A stretch of 64,000 nt of DNA. Origin: Climacteris rufus. Lineage: Eukaryota; Chordata; Aves; Passeriformes; Climacteridae. Position 1 is the first letter of the stretch, and each line of letters begins with the position of its first letter. The notes under the pieces are model-generated. The model was given only the letters and a program-made list of their open reading frames with translations. It had not been told where the DNA came from and made no database searches. A program made the translations under genes and the position numbers. The DNA is taken from NCBI GenBank assembly GCA_013398175.1, contig VZRZ01004234.1, forward strand, positions 370 to 64,369. The letters are read 5' to 3'. Of the stretch, positions 12,072 through 25,379 are shown piece after piece.

Positions 12072-13489
12072 AGTCAATTCTAGATGGCCTCGCAGATACA
12101 ACTTTCCGAACAATCACGACGGATCTCCTCTACGTGGGCTCCAACGATATCCAGTACGAAGACATGAAAGGCGACATGGCATCCAAGCTGGGGTACTACC
12201 CCCAGAAGTTCCCTCTTTCTTCCTTCAGGGGTGATCCTTTCCAAGAAAAAATGACTGCAGGAGAGGACCCCCTGTTGAGCATTATTCCCTCAGATCAGGT
12301 CAACATCACAGAGTTTTACAATAAGTCCCTGTCCAGTTTTAAGGATAATGAGGAGAATATACAGTGCGGGGAGAACTTTATGGATATGGAGTGTTTCATG
12401 ATCCTGAACCCCAGCCAGCAGCTGGCCATTGCCGTGCTGTCACTCACCCTGGGCACCTTCACAGTCCTGGAGAACCTCCTTGTCCTATGTGTCATTCTCC
12501 ACTCCCGAAGCCTCCGGTGTAGACCCTCCTACCATTTCATTGGCAGCCTGGCTGTGGCAGACCTCCTGGGCAGCGTGATTTTTGTCTATAGTTTTGTGGA
12601 TTTCCATGTTTTCCACCGAAAGGATAGCCCCAACGTCTTCTTGTTCAAACTGGGTGGAGTTACAGCATCCTTCACGGCCTCTGTAGGCAGCCTTTTCCTC
12701 ACGGCAATAGACCGGTACATATCTATACACAGGCCACTAGCTTACAAAAGGATTGTTACCCGACCAAAGGCTGTCGTAGCATTTTGTGTGATGTGGACCA
12801 TCGCTATTGTAATAGCCGTTCTTCCTCTGCTCGGCTGGAACTGCAAAAAGCTCAATTCCGTTTGTTCGGACATATTCCCTCTCATCGATGAGACGTACCT
12901 GATGTTCTGGATCGGGGTCACCAGCGTCCTCTTGTTGTTCATTGTCTATGCCTACATGTACATCCTGTGGAAGGCTCACAGCCACGCTGTTCGCATGCTG
13001 CAGCGAGGCACGCAGAAAAGCATAATCATTCAGTCGACAGAGGATGGTAAGGTACAGATCACTAGGCCTGACCAAACTCGTATGGACATCAGGTTAGCCA
13101 AAACCTTGGTCCTCATCCTAGTCGTTTTAATCATATGCTGGGGCCCACTCCTCGCCATCATGGTGTACGATGTCTTTGGGAAAATGAACAAGCTCATCAA
13201 GACTGTCTTTGCCTTCTGTAGCATGCTCTGTTTGCTGAATTCAACAGTGAATCCCATCATCTATGCTCTGAGGAGCAAGGACTTGCGACACGCATTCCGC
13301 AGCATGTTCCCCACCTGCGAAGGGACTGCACAGCCCCTGGATAACAGCATGGAGTCTGACTGCCAGCACAAACACGCCAACAACGCGGGGAATGTGCACA
13401 GGGCTGCCGAGAGCTGCATAAAGAGCACAGTTAAGATTGCCAAAGTTACCATGTCTGTCTCCACGGACACAACTGCTGAAGCGTTGTAA
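12068..13489 (+). CDS. CNR1: Cannabinoid receptor 1 (CB1), complete
   Basis: This is a 473-residue class A GPCR for endocannabinoids, coupled mainly to Gi/o at the plasma membrane of neurons. The first ~115 residues are the long extracellular N-terminus, with N-glycosylation sequons at N79 and N85. Seven hydrophobic segments follow. Visible family landmarks are N136 in TM1, D165 in TM2 (LAVADLLG), K194 in TM3, the DRY motif at 215-217, paired ECL2 cysteines C259 and C266, CWGP at 357-360 in TM6, and NPIIY at 395-399 in TM7. A cysteine after helix 8 (C417) matches the known palmitoylation site. The C-terminus STDTTAEAL is the conserved CB1 tail. The length is close to mammalian CB1 (472), with small N-terminal differences. 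The frame is uninterrupted in one exon, as usual for CNR1. The start has G at -3 and gives the expected MKSILDGLAD N-terminus. There is no sign of truncation. Confidence 0.99.
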   Translation: MKSILDGLADTTFRTITTDLLYVGSNDIQYEDMKGDMASKLGYYPQKFPLSSFRGDPFQEKMTAGEDPLLSIIPSDQVNITEFYNKSLSSFKDNEENIQCGENFMDMECFMILNPSQQLAIAVLSLTLGTFTVLENLLVLCVILHSRSLRCRPSYHFIGSLAVADLLGSVIFVYSFVDFHVFHRKDSPNVFLFKLGGVTASFTASVGSLFLTAIDRYISIHRPLAYKRIVTRPKAVVAFCVMWTIAIVIAVLPLLGWNCKKLNSVCSDIFPLIDETYLMFWIGVTSVLLLFIVYAYMYILWKAHSHAVRMLQRGTQKSIIIQSTEDGKVQITRPDQTRMDIRLAKTLVLILVVLIICWGPLLAIMVYDVFGKMNKLIKTVFAFCSMLCLLNSTVNPIIYALRSKDLRHAFRSMFPTCEGTAQPLDNSMESDCQHKHANNAGNVHRAAESCIKSTVKIAKVTMSVSTDTTAEAL

Positions 13490-14683
13490 GTCAGAGACTT
13501 CTCAGCGTTGTGAGAAAAGGCATTTAAGTTTAAAAAAAAATAATAATAAAAAAAATCAAAAACAGAGAAAACCAAACCCATGGCTTAATGTGTTTGTACC
13601 CTCCTGTAATATTTTTTGGTTTGTCATTGTAAGTTGAGTGATGATTGTGTTAAGAACTTTGCCATCCGCCAATTCTTCAGGTTTTACAATTAGGGATTCT
13701 AGCTAAATTTTCACAAGTTTTTGTCAAAAGGTGTTTACTGAATAATAATGTTTCCTGAAAGAGCACAGAGAAAATACCAGATTAGCAATCATTCCTTTTG
13801 GGGGTGTGAAGAAGAATTGTGAAACCTAATGGAAAAATAATGCATCCTAAACCAATACCATCAAATAAGAAGAAAAGCCTTGTAATCACGCTGTTCATTT
13901 CAATGTGAAGTGTATTTCACGTCTGTAAGTAATAGGAGTTTCTGATTTTTTCCAAAAGCAGCAGTGCTGAGTTGAGAGGTTTTGTAAAATGTGTCGTGTC
14001 CCGTGAATTGTGTGCTGTTTTATTATGTGTTATTGATATTTGTCTGATTAAACAAAGTGATAAGGTAGAATTCCGTGGAAATAACGTGAAACGTGATATG
14101 TAAACCCCATTGAAAACACTTACTGTATTTGAAGAATTCCTATGAGATATTTTGGAAGTTTTACACTCTTAGTGGTCTTCTGTGGACTTAGAGGAGAGGC
14201 TTTGTGTTTTACTACAATTGTTTCCCCACTGCCTTTTACTTTCACGTGCATATGAGAGTAACAGCAACAGAGGAATAGAGGAGAATTGTGAGAGAGGAAT
14301 ACACTGGTTCAGACTTTTAAATACCACTGTGTTTATACAGAAAGATGTTTATGGCTGCACAGACTACTGCCCTGCTCTTGGGCATTGCATGAATACGAAC
14401 ACTGAAAAGCAAAGGTCCTGGATACGGGGTCTCTTTAATGGGCAACTGGTTTTAAGCCATGTGCTGGTGTTGGACCACTGAAGACAGCATGTGTCAGACT
14501 CAATGTGTGATGTTATCACTGTGCAGTTGATGTATACTTTAAGTGTGTCACATTCCTGTATCCCAGATCTAAGCAGATTCAGAGCCTGAGATGCCAAACT
14601 CCCATCTTCACTAAAAGAGGAGGAAATATTGTCAGACTTCGACATTTTCTTATTGTGTGAGCGTGTATATAAATAAATATCTC

Positions 14684-14728
14684 TGTGTGTGTACGTGTGT
14701 GTACGTGTGTGTGCGTGTGTGTGTGTGT
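14684..14728 (+). repeat. GT microsatellite with GTAC/GTGC interruptions
   Basis: About 45 bases of TG repeat, broken by regular ACG or GCG triplets, sit in the probable CNR1 3'UTR just after an AATAAA. The interruptions suggest an old, partly stabilised microsatellite. Confidence 0.85.
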
Positions 14729-16370
14729 AAGTATACTAATCAGTGTGAGTCATGGTAGCATAGCTAAGATAGGACACTATGACCAAATGTAACTGTATTT
14801 CTTGTTGCACGCTTTGCACACAAATTCTGTTTCTAAAATTGAGTTCTTCCAATTGATTACTGATGAAGGTACCGATCCACTCTGAGATGTGTATCCATGT
14901 GCTAGAGAAAGCAACCTTTCAGTTGCACTTGAGAAAAAATGGAAACAAGAGGCAGAGGACATGGAATGAGCCCACACTGACAACTGCTATGGCTGTCGAT
15001 GGTGTTCCTGGGAACTGAGAAAGCCAGGAGTAAATGATAGTTTGTTTTAAGGCTGTCAGTATTCAAATCTGATAGCTTGCAATGAGGTGCATCTCACTGA
15101 AACCACTGACAAGGTTTGACATTACCAGCTTCCAGGAAGAAATTATTGAAGGAAAATAATTACTCTGTTCCACGTTGGGCTAGTTTCTGCAACCTGGGAT
15201 TGTCCCAAGGAACATACTACCAGATAGTCTTTGAGGCATAAATATTCTGTAATTCTTTTCTGAGTCAGAAGGTCTGGGTCCTCTTCTCTGCTGCCTTGCT
15301 TTTTCAGACCGTTTCCTCACCCTTCTGGCTGACTTCTGCCAAAATAGCTGCAAGCAAAGCTTAGTCTTTTAGCTGTCTGATGGTTGCAGCAACAGAGATG
15401 ACTTCCTCCAAGGCATAGGGTGAGTGGAGCCAAATCCATGCTGCCCTACCAACCATCCTTGGGCTTACATACAGAGAGAGAGGGGGTGGCAGTGCAGGGT
15501 CTCTGGCTACCATGTCCCCATGGTGTTTCAGGTGCCTCAGTGCAGGTTAAATGAACACCCAGCCCATTTCAGCCAGTGGTTCTGTGTGGGTGCAGTGGGT
15601 CCAGCTTTAGGCTGATGAGGGATGACATGTGTTAAAGATAACATCAGTTTTAAAGATAAGATCAGGGGAAGTGCTGAGTAAAAGCTGGAAGAGATAGGGG
15701 TGCTTTCCTCTTCCACCCACCTTCCCTGCAGCTTACCTGCATGACAGGGCAGGGCACCATGCTCTCAAGGGGCCCACTGCAGACAGCCAAAACTAGAAGA
15801 TTGCAGAGGATTCCCAGAGGATGTACAAGTCCTCCTGAGAGATCTTTCTTATATCTAGGTCTATCCATCCTAAAGCAGTCCTCTTGGAGGAGTGGGGGAA
15901 AGCCCATTTGAAATGGTAAAGGTATTTTAAGAGCCATTTTTGAAACTGTCTTCTTGTGAATTAAATGCAAACTTTGTGGACTTTCGTTGTGTATTCAAGT
16001 TCTAAATTTTACGATAAATCATGGGACAATGGGGCTGTCTTGGCACTTAACTTGGTGCTTACTGATGTAATAAGATATAGCATCCTGTGAAATGTTATCG
16101 TCTATCATCAGTATCTTCATTTGCATAATGAGTTTTTCTGAAGCTCTGGGAACAGCATCGGTTCACTTAGAACCATTTATTAAAGAGTCGGCAACAATTT
16201 CCTTATATGTTGCACACTAAGTAGAACTATTCTTTCATTAGAAAAATCTGCTGCCGTTCCAAGATAAGCTGTACTTAAACTTCAGCTTTAGGTATTTCTA
16301 ATTTGCAGTTGCCTGCCTTCACTTAGTGATAGCACAGCCAAGCGATACTGTGTTCCACGGCCACCCACAC

Positions 16371-16428
16371 CATCATCATCATCATCGTCATCGTCACCAT
16401 CATCATCACCATCATCATCACCATCATC
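16371..16428 (+). repeat. CAT/CAC trinucleotide repeat
   Basis: Roughly 19 triplets of CAT, CAC and CGT form a trinucleotide repeat inside the probable CNR1 3'UTR. In one frame it reads as a histidine run, but the surrounding frame has no other protein character, so I do not call it coding. Confidence 0.85.
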
Positions 16429-16792
16429 CACTCACCAACGCTAGCTGCAGCTACGTGTATGTACCAACTCCAGGTGTCACCTATCTATCGAGAGGAGCAT
16501 CTATGTCACATGCGTGCAGAGTTAGATTCTTGACAGTCTAATTGTATATTTGTATAATATAATCTCCTCTATGCTGTGCAATCACTATCCACATCTTGCA
16601 CTGGCCTTTCGATGAAAATTTTAGTGTGTCTATTGTGAGATAGACAGCGCATTCTACCTGCTGTATGGGGCTGAATGTATGTAAATAAGTGGGGGAAAAA
16701 AAGTCATCTGTACAAGCAGTGGCCTAAAAAGTCTGTAATTGTAGACTAGGAAAATTGTTGAAGTTGCTGTGACATCTCAAATACTACCTTTG

Positions 16793-16798
16793 AATAAA
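16793..16798 (+). terminator. Candidate CNR1 poly(A) signal (AATAAA)
   Basis: A canonical hexamer about 3.3 kb after the CNR1 stop, followed within 40 bases by GT/T-rich sequence. It would give a slightly shorter 3'UTR than the 17184 site. Confidence 0.4.
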
Positions 16799-17183
16799 CT
16801 GTTTACAGGGTCTCTTGGGATGCTGTTTCACAGTGAAAGGAAAGTCTTTCCTTGTGATAATATGAGGTAAAGAAATTGGATTATCTGAGCTTTTTATTTC
16901 CAGTGTTTCGAAGTGGAGAACATAACTCTTTATTGTCTGTAAATCTAACATTATTACTTCCTCTTAGAAGAATATTGTATCATTAGATGTTTGTTTGAGG
17001 TGGTAACATTCTTGCAACTGTTGCAATATTTTTCATTAGCAACCTGTATAATAGTTTGTACACAAGTACTGTTCAGATTGTCATGAAAAGTAGCTTTGAC
17101 CATTTACCTACCAGTAGCAGAATAGTATTTCTGTAAGATTTCCAGTGTATTCCTACCATATCATATTTTATTTCTATAATGTA

Positions 17184-17189
17184 ATTAAA
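17184..17189 (+). terminator. Candidate distal CNR1 poly(A) signal (ATTAAA)
   Basis: The common variant hexamer is followed by a T/GT-rich element within about 50 bases. The resulting 3'UTR of about 3.7 kb is close to the long mammalian CNR1 3'UTR, which is why I favour it as the distal end. Confidence 0.4.
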
Positions 17190-18051
17190 CTGTTATTTAT
17201 TCAAGGAGAAAAAGTATTCCTCTGCTTTTTTGTTTTCCAAATTTTGAGATAACTGAGGAAGCCACGTGATGATGCTGCCTCATCCCACGATCTGGTGCTC
17301 TACGTTTTGTTTATAAGTTTGTCTGTCAGATTCTGAAACAACTGCTTAAACAACTTGACAGCAGGTTGTCAAGCTTTGTGGGTTTTAATTGCACGTTGAT
17401 ATGTTTGAAGGAGGAGGTAGATCATATATTTTATATTTGTGTATTCAGTGCTATGGAGACAAGAGAGAAAAGACAGTTAAACTGCATCTCCTGTTTCATT
17501 ATGTAGGCAATTTCCCCTTTCCTCTGTATTAGCCAAAATGCAATAAATTCCTTTTGCCTTCCTCAGATGCATATGTTTGCTCAGAGATGCCACATTAAGA
17601 CAAACCCATATACTTCAGAAAAGCAAAACACAAAAGAACAGAAGAAAGGAATACAAAGTAAAATAATGCTGCCAGAAGCAGTGACGATCTTTACATTAGT
17701 GATTGAAGTTTGAGACAGTTAGTCTAGTTTTAGCCAGTGCCAGTGAGGGCAGAGCTGTGGATGTAGGGAGTGGATGATGAAGTGGCCCAGCAGGAATTCA
17801 TGGAAGCTGTGCAGGGAGACCAAGATCCACCATGCCACTACCTATGGATCACATTAAAGGGCACCCACAGCTGCTCATCCACAACTGAAAGGAAGGGTTG
17901 AAAAAGCCCACTAAATGCTGTAGAAAGGTCCCTGCCTATTTCAGAGGACCAGTTGTCCACATGACTTAATCTCAGATTCATGTTACTTGGGCAATTTTCC
18001 TTCTTCACATCTGTGGTTTGAAAACATCCTTAGGGGATAAAGTGAGCATGT

Positions 18052-18137
18052 CACAGAATAATAGAATCACTTAGTTTGGAAAAGACCTCTAGGATGGTAA
18101 AGTCCAAACATGAACCTCACACTGCCAAGGCTTTGGA
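18052..18137 (-). mobile_element. CR1 LINE 3'-end fragment
   Basis: The sequence reads as a diverged reverse complement of the CR1 3' end: AGAATAATAGAATCACTTAG, then a TTTGGAAAAGACCTCTAG segment. This 3'-tail stub is the commonest form of avian CR1. It is short and 5'-truncated, with no coding part. Confidence 0.75.
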
Positions 18138-21100
18138 TCATGGTTGTGTCACAATATTTTTATTTTTAAAAATTGGGTCACTGGTGAATTGAGAAAGTCT
18201 TGGCAAAGCAAAAGCAACTAGAAATAAAATATTAGCTCTTAATCTGTAACTGCATACTACATTTAAATGAAGTCTGAATATTCCTGCTGAAAGCTGACAC
18301 TTTCAAAGCAGCCAGGAGACAATTGCCTCTGTATTTCCATGCTCACTGGAAAAGAAGGGTTATACTGCCACAAACCAACAGCTCCTCTTGATGGTAACAT
18401 CTGGCTGTATTTATCAGTCTATTCTGAAAAATACAAGAGGAAATAATGACAACTTTCCAAGCAACTGCTTTCTTACACTATACTAGCTCAGGAAGCATGC
18501 GGGCAAATGTACTGTCATTGTTTCAGCCTTTCACATTAACATCCATTATTGTTTCTGCTCTTCTGACAGCTGTTTTAAGAAGTCACAATATCATCATGCA
18601 CACACATCATCAATAAAACATCTTCATTTTGTTGGGTTTGTTGTTTTTGGTTTTTTTTAATGTTTTGTTGTCAAAGAAAGTCCTGCTTTTTTTTTTTTTT
18701 GTTGAAAAATTAAATCATCATGTCAGGGAACAGTTTATAATAGAAGAGAAAAAAAACTTTGCCTGTGTTTAAGAAAGCACAGGGTGGGGAGTGTATTTGA
18801 CAATTTAGAATACATGTCTTCCTCCATTCTGTTTTTGTCCATTGGTCTTTTTAGGTAATCAATGTAAAGAGTTTTCTTTAAATAGCAGCACAAAATATGA
18901 AGCACATGATTGCCTTGCACAGGACTCCTTAATATGAACAGCCATCTAATACTGAGCATTGAAATGCAGTTAGGAGATAAAGTGATAATGAGCCCAAAGT
19001 AATCTTAATGACGAAGTATGGCATACCCTGGTATTGCTCTCCAATAAATCATCTTTCCTATTTAGAGCAGCATTCAGTTTAATGCTAAAGCATTTTAAGG
19101 AATTGAATCCCATCTCAATAAAGTCCCTCAGAATTTTTTATTGACTTCATCTGAAATGATACCTTACCCCAGGTCTTTGAACTATCAGCTTGCATTTGGA
19201 AAGTGCAATTTTATATTCCAGTGCATTTGCATTTTCACTGACATTAAAACAAATATGGGACAGAATAAATAACTGCCTCTATATTCATTGGGGGATTTTA
19301 CCTCCAAGAAAATCTATTTTGTATTTTGGTGGGTCAATGCAGAATCGTAAAATCTGGCAGGAGTTCAATGGACTTGTCATGTGAGTGAAGCAATTTATTT
19401 ATCCATATGTGTGCAGATGGGGATAGAGAACATCCTGAACAAAACTGCTCTCAGTAACACTGACAGAGTTGCTTCCTGACTGCTTGCACTGGTGCTATAT
19501 TGATGCTGCTTTCTTGCCTTCTCACATGTGCATATATGTGTATGCATGGTGAAAAGAGGCCACACACATTCCAAATCCTTCCCCAAAATAAAGTAGTATC
19601 TCTGCCTGTATTATTTTTTATTTTAATAATACTATTATTATTATGGGATGCAAACAACCACTGTTTTCATTAAAGTAAAGCTGCTTCTGCCATTTGTAGC
19701 CATATCTCAATGGATTAAGTCCTAACATTGTTATCTGAACCATTTCTTATTTTTCCCCATGGATCTCATTGAAAGTCCTTCCAGGGCTCAGCACAACAGG
19801 GATAGCCCACTTTCCATCAAGCTGAAGAGAGGGAGAAGGAAAGGGAATTGGTAACTCCTTGGTCCTTATTTGTGCCAGGCTATTCCTGGAGCTGCTGTGT
19901 GTGTAATACTGTGAGAGTCCCTGGGGACTCCCTCAAGGTGTCTGTGCCCTCCAAAAAGGTGGTTGCTGCGACCTGGCTGGGAGCAGAAACCACATCAAGG
20001 GGGTGAAGAATAGTCTTCCTTGGCTGAAACTCTGAAAAGAAAGGATTTAAGACTTTGCAGTGTAATGAATCAGAGGTGGGGACCAGCTATACATCATTTC
20101 TTAGTTGCAGAACAAGGATTAGGGGTATAATTTTAAGAGAGGAATATGAGGAATTATTCAGGCTATGAATCCATCCAGTAAACACTCCTCCCAAACCTTC
20201 AGAAGGGTAATAATAAATCCTGTAAGGCTTTTCATCAGCTGCCTGGGAAAAAAAAATTACAATCATTGTCTCTGCAATGCTTAACTTGCAATATAATTCA
20301 AAGTCATTTTAAAATTATACACCTACCTGCTACAAATGCAGTCTGAGTAGGCAAAATTAGTAACAGGCATGCTCAGTAAATCCAAGGTTTAAAGCTTTAG
20401 CTAGAACGTTAATGTCTAAATTGAGTAATACTATCAGTCATGAGAATTACAGTTATCTGCCTCCTTATCTTTTCCTATTTATTTGAGGGATTTTATTTAT
20501 TCTTATTATAGCACTTGCAAAACCCAATAGCTCTGGCAGAGGGAGAGACAGTCTCTCCACATGCGGCCACTGGTGTTACTGAACTGCCTGCTGCAGCAAG
20601 TTCAGGGCACCCAGGGAATGTGAAATGCTGATCTGCATTTGCTACTTCATAGCTAGCCTAGGAGGAGATTAAAAAAAGAGCAAAGCCTCCTGGGCTGCAG
20701 CTCCTTACAGCTTGGGAGGTGCTGGGTGGACACTATCACAGGGGAAAGAAAACTCCGTGTTCAAACTCCTGTTTCACTCCCTCCTTGGCAGTTGTTGCTG
20801 GGCTTCTTGGCAGGGATATGGCAAAACTTGTAGTACCCGAGGTTAGTGCCCAGGACAAGGCACTTCCGAAAGGACCTGACTGCTTCCTGCCTGTGCTGTG
20901 AATTGTGCCTCGCTTGAAAATCTGATTGTTTACTCCAAACTGGTGTTTAAGAAAAGCTTCCACTTTCAGCTTTGGGGTTCCTCGCTCAGAATCTTGAAGA
21001 TGACCAAAATGTGCATACAATAAAAAACCACACACGTCTACTGTTCTTAACAGATAGATTGTGGGAAGAATGGCTTAACAACAAAGTGTCATAAAAGATT

Positions 21101-23349
21101 CAAAAAAAGGCCAGGTTATCCCCCAATAAATTAACGATTTAGCCCAATAGTTTTCTATGCAAGTGATAGATGCAGGTAAATCATTTAAATAATTTTCCCC
21201 GGGGAGAGCTGAGGATCTAGTTTAGCTGAGTTAATGTCTGACTTGTCTCATGCAATGGCAAGGCAGGCAATGGTTGCATCTGGTGGTGGAAAGGACTATA
21301 CAGGGACCAACAGCTGACCTCCTAAAGACATACAAGCTGAGAACTGTTGGGTTCTCTTATCCAAAACATGCAGCCCTGATTTGAAGGGAGTGTCCATAAA
21401 TTTGCTTTTTTTTTAATCCTATTCAAAGTAATACTGGACTATGCAGGTGCTTTGTTTTATTATTGCAGAGATGATGAAGCTACTGGCTGTCATAAGGAAG
21501 GACAGGGGCATTCAAACTCAGTGCTGCTCTATACTTATGCTTTAGCTCTTTGGCCTTACTTACTGGTTACACAAGGTTTTTAAATAGTTGTTTGGGATAT
21601 AATCTTAGCTGCTGTGTCAGCTGGTCCCTGCTGAGGCTTAAATCCTTCTGCTGACCATGAAAGTGTAGACTGAACTCTCAAAAAGGAGTATGTTTCTTGC
21701 CTTCTAGAGAGCAGTGTGAAGGTGGGAATGAATAGGAAAATGTTTCTCCCAGAAAAGTGAACAATGGCAAGACATGAGAATATGGGCTGATGTACATTTT
21801 CTGTGGTCCTGTGCCCTCTGGCAGTTTGTTCCTTCTCTCTATGCTGCCACCTTCACAGTGCCAACACAAGTGCTTCCATGCCTGCCTGGTGAGTCAGATC
21901 CAGCTGAACTGGTCCAACTAAAATAAAAACCCCCTTTTTTCCCTGTTTTGGACATATTATACCTGCCATATCATGTCCAGACTGCATGACCTGGGTTTCA
22001 GAGCTGGAAACTGGAGCAGAATTTGTCACGCAGACAACCCAACAGTTCCATCAAACCTGGTTCCTGCTGTGCCAAGCATGTAATGGGACTTTCAGAGTCT
22101 TATTTTTCATTATCAGAACAATCTAAAAGTGTTCTGCACTTCCAAGCAGGAGCTCTGAGGTTAACTTGAGTTTCAGAGCCCATCGAAGCACCAAAACTGT
22201 AGGGACTGCCTCTGTGTCCTTCAAAGGCAAAGTTCCCACCAAAGGAATGGGCAGACCATGCAAATCATCCCTCCAGCTCCCAGCCACATGGCTGACTGGC
22301 CACGGGCTCACCTTGCTCTGTGCATGGCCTGGTGAGTGCCTTTCCATGTTGGAACACAATGTCCCAGGGCAGGCAGGGCGAGCACGGTGCTGCAGCAGCT
22401 TCTGTGGCACAGTGTGGGCACCCCTTGGCACAAGTGGCCACCACTTCTGGGGCTAACTCCTCTCACTGACTGCTTCAGGTGCCTCCTCTCTGTAGTGCTG
22501 TATCTGTTCTGTGCTGTCAGTACGTGGAATCAAAGCAGTAAGTTACTGGGCATTGAAGCAGTCAGTTTCTCATCTCTGCAGAGTGACACAGAGATGCTCT
22601 GCAGGAGCTGCTCACCAGTTGGTGGGTAGTTGTGGAAGCAAACTACATTTCAGGTGCATCTGCGGCACTCAAGCATGACAACCACCACAGTCTTTTCAGC
22701 AGCACGAGCACTTGGTGCCTTTTCATTTCTCAAATTTAATTGAATCCCTATCAATGACAACATGAGCACTTGGGAAATGTTCACTCGTAGAAAAAAACAA
22801 GTCAAACTTTGATTATACAGGCCTGTATTGTTGAAAAAAAGAAACTGCCTAGTTCTGTATCAAAAAAATCAATCTTCTCTAAAGGCTGAGTTGGTAAATA
22901 AATCAGGAGGGGAAGCTGCTGTAAATTAGAAGAGCTCTACCACATTCACAAGCAGAGCAATAGAGACGAACCATGCATGAGTCAGAGAAACTGCTGAGTT
23001 ATAGATGTGTTTACTACCCAAAAGTAATTGCAACCATACCCTTTCAGAGGAGGTCAAAGCACCCCACATTTTCCCTGGGGTGTGAAGACTCATGTGGGAA
23101 GCTTGTAGGCACCATCACCATCCCTGGCAGCCCAGACTCTTCCTCTCCTCACACTAACATGTACCCTGTGTACCCTTGAACCATCCCAACCTAAACTGAG
23201 CCACACATTGCCAGTACTGTGCAAGCTTTCTGGCCAGAGAGGATGAGACTCGTAATATCTTCCTTTGCAAGTCACTGAGTTAGTGGTCTGGGTTTACCTA
23301 AATTGCAGTTACACCTGGCAACTCATGGTAATAGAGGCTTGAGGTATTT

Positions 23350-23445
23350 GCAACAGCACAAAAAAAACCCTACCAAAACTAAAACCAACAACAACAAAAA
23401 CATAAACAAAACCCCAGAAACAAAAAAATCTAACCAAAACCACCA
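23350..23445 (+). repeat. A-rich AAC/AAAAC low-complexity tract
   Basis: A strand-biased stretch of A runs broken by C or CC, with AAC and AAAAC units. No target-site duplication or element body was evident, so I class it as simple sequence. Confidence 0.7.
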
Positions 23446-25379
23446 GCCATTATAAAACAATTCTTATGAGGGGAAAAAAGTAGCATTGCATTATTAAAGC
23501 AGTATTTAGTCTACAGCTAAATGGCCACACAAGCCTTTACTTCTCACTGCTAACTCAGGTCTCCTTAAGAGAGTCAGCTGGGATTTAAAGGGTAAGTATT
23601 GTGGAATAGTCTGCAGATGAGAGAGCAGAACCCTTAATGCTGCCTTTTCAGGACATTATTCTTTCCATTTGTATAGAGACAATTGCTTCAGCTAACCTGT
23701 CTGTCCTGTACCCTAGGCAACCTGACATATTAAAACTGCCTAATCCATCAAACAAATGGTTTGTCCTGGCTCCATCAAAAGCAAATAAATAGCTATCCCC
23801 CCTTCCTGAAAAACAAAATGTTTCAACATCAAAAAAAGCTTCTTCCCTGTCTCATCTTTCCTTCTCCACCTGCCTGAAGGGACGACCTTACAGCATGGCC
23901 ATGAAATCTGCAGAAGAGCAGTATCTGAAGACTGTTACTTAGCACAGACATTTCTAACATATCCATGAGCTCAGGGATTTAGGGGAGACGTGGTCATGAC
24001 ACTGGAATATCAAGCCCTCTGTTGTGGCTAAAAGACGAAAAACAAACCTTGAGGCTGATGGCTTGTCATCAGCCTCAGATCAGAGTCTTGCAGAGCACTC
24101 CGCATCTGCTCTTCCTTCCCTGCTGTCTTCAGCAGCCTGCAAACACAACCTTTTCCAGTGTTCCTCACAGTATCTAACTTTGTTTTAAAAATCTGAATTT
24201 ATTTACTGCCTTTGATTTCCTGGCTGGGGATACATGCTTGGAGCCTGCTAATGAGGTTGAAAGAGCAGAGTCAAAGCACTTTCTCAATGCTGGCTGGCAC
24301 AGGTGGAGGAACACTGGCCAGCACCAGTCTCTATCCCTAGACCATGCTAGAAGATAATGCCATGAAACACTGCACAGCAACTCAGCTTGATGCTTTCCTT
24401 GTCCTGTACTGCCATGAGCCATAAGCAGATCTAAATCCCACCATATGCCAGGCACCCTAAGCCTCATAAATTCAGCATGGTTTGACAGCATCTAATTTCT
24501 AAAGGCACTTAAAATCTTTAGCAACCACCATTAATACCTCCATTATGGAGCATCAAGGCTTATGTGCACATAAATAGGATGCCTGAGGTGGCACTCTGGT
24601 CCTGGGCTGAATAGGTGGACAAGGGACAACTGCCTCAGTCACCCACCCTTTGTCTTAGGCTACAAAACCCACTGCACTTCCCAGTTCGGACATAAAACTT
24701 CCTTAAAGCTATTTGCTGCTTGCTTTTTGAAGCAAAGCTTTCATTATCTAGAAGAGACATTCTGAGACACTCACAGCAACTTATCACTAATAAAAATAAA
24801 CATTAGGCCTGGACAGGCTGGGTGCACCCGTGCACTTGTTCAGTAGCTGCTTCTATTTTGCCTGAGCACCAACCAAATGGCTGTGGCCACTCAAAAGCTT
24901 CTTCTCTGGAGCTACCATTATTTGCAGAGAAGTGCCAGTTCTTGGGGGAGAAAAATGCAACACAAAAAACCAAGAGAGGTTATCCATGATGGATACCTGC
25001 CAGCTCAGCCAAGGGAACGTGCAGCAGCATGGCCCTTCTTGCCATAGGCTGGGAGAGCAGGAGAGAGGATATGCATCTGGATTGTGTTACTGTCCTGATC
25101 CTCCTTGTCCTGGCAAAGACAAGACTTAATTTTCAGGTTGTGCTGGATTGATTGAGAAAGCTCACCTCCCAGGACTGGGCCCAAGTTTATGTTTATGCAT
25201 GACTATGTCTTGGTGGCACCTGGACTACATTCTAAAAGGACTGAGAGGAAGGGAGAAGGGTTCCCTCCTGCAGATCATGACCAGACACATGAATGTTATT
25301 TCTTGTGAGGGAAAATTGAAAAAGGTTCTGGAAAAAGCCGTGGAGATTATTTAATGGCTTGAGAATAAATTTTCTATAG

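Larger units (their letters stand above)
13490..17205 (+). other. Probable long CNR1 3'UTR
   Basis: No coding signal follows the CNR1 stop, and mammalian CNR1 mRNAs carry a 3'UTR of several kilobases. The stretch is AT-rich with many ATTTA-like and T-rich runs. Poly(A) hexamers occur at 13545, 14672 and 16793 (AATAAA) and at 17184 (ATTAAA), the last followed by a T/GT-rich region. I place the distal end near 17205 by inference from that last signal. The hexamer just after the stop is inside an A-rich run and is less convincing. A GT repeat and a CAT/CAC repeat are embedded. Confidence 0.5.

Noticed and set aside
12485..13260. Minus-strand open frames opposite CNR1 (12485-12730, 12737-13075, 13030-13260)
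   Set aside because: They are shadows of the constrained CNR1 coding frame and show no independent domain or start context.
16326..16541. Histidine-rich + strand frame
   Set aside because: The histidine run is the CAT/CAC repeat in the probable CNR1 3'UTR, and the rest of the frame has no protein character.
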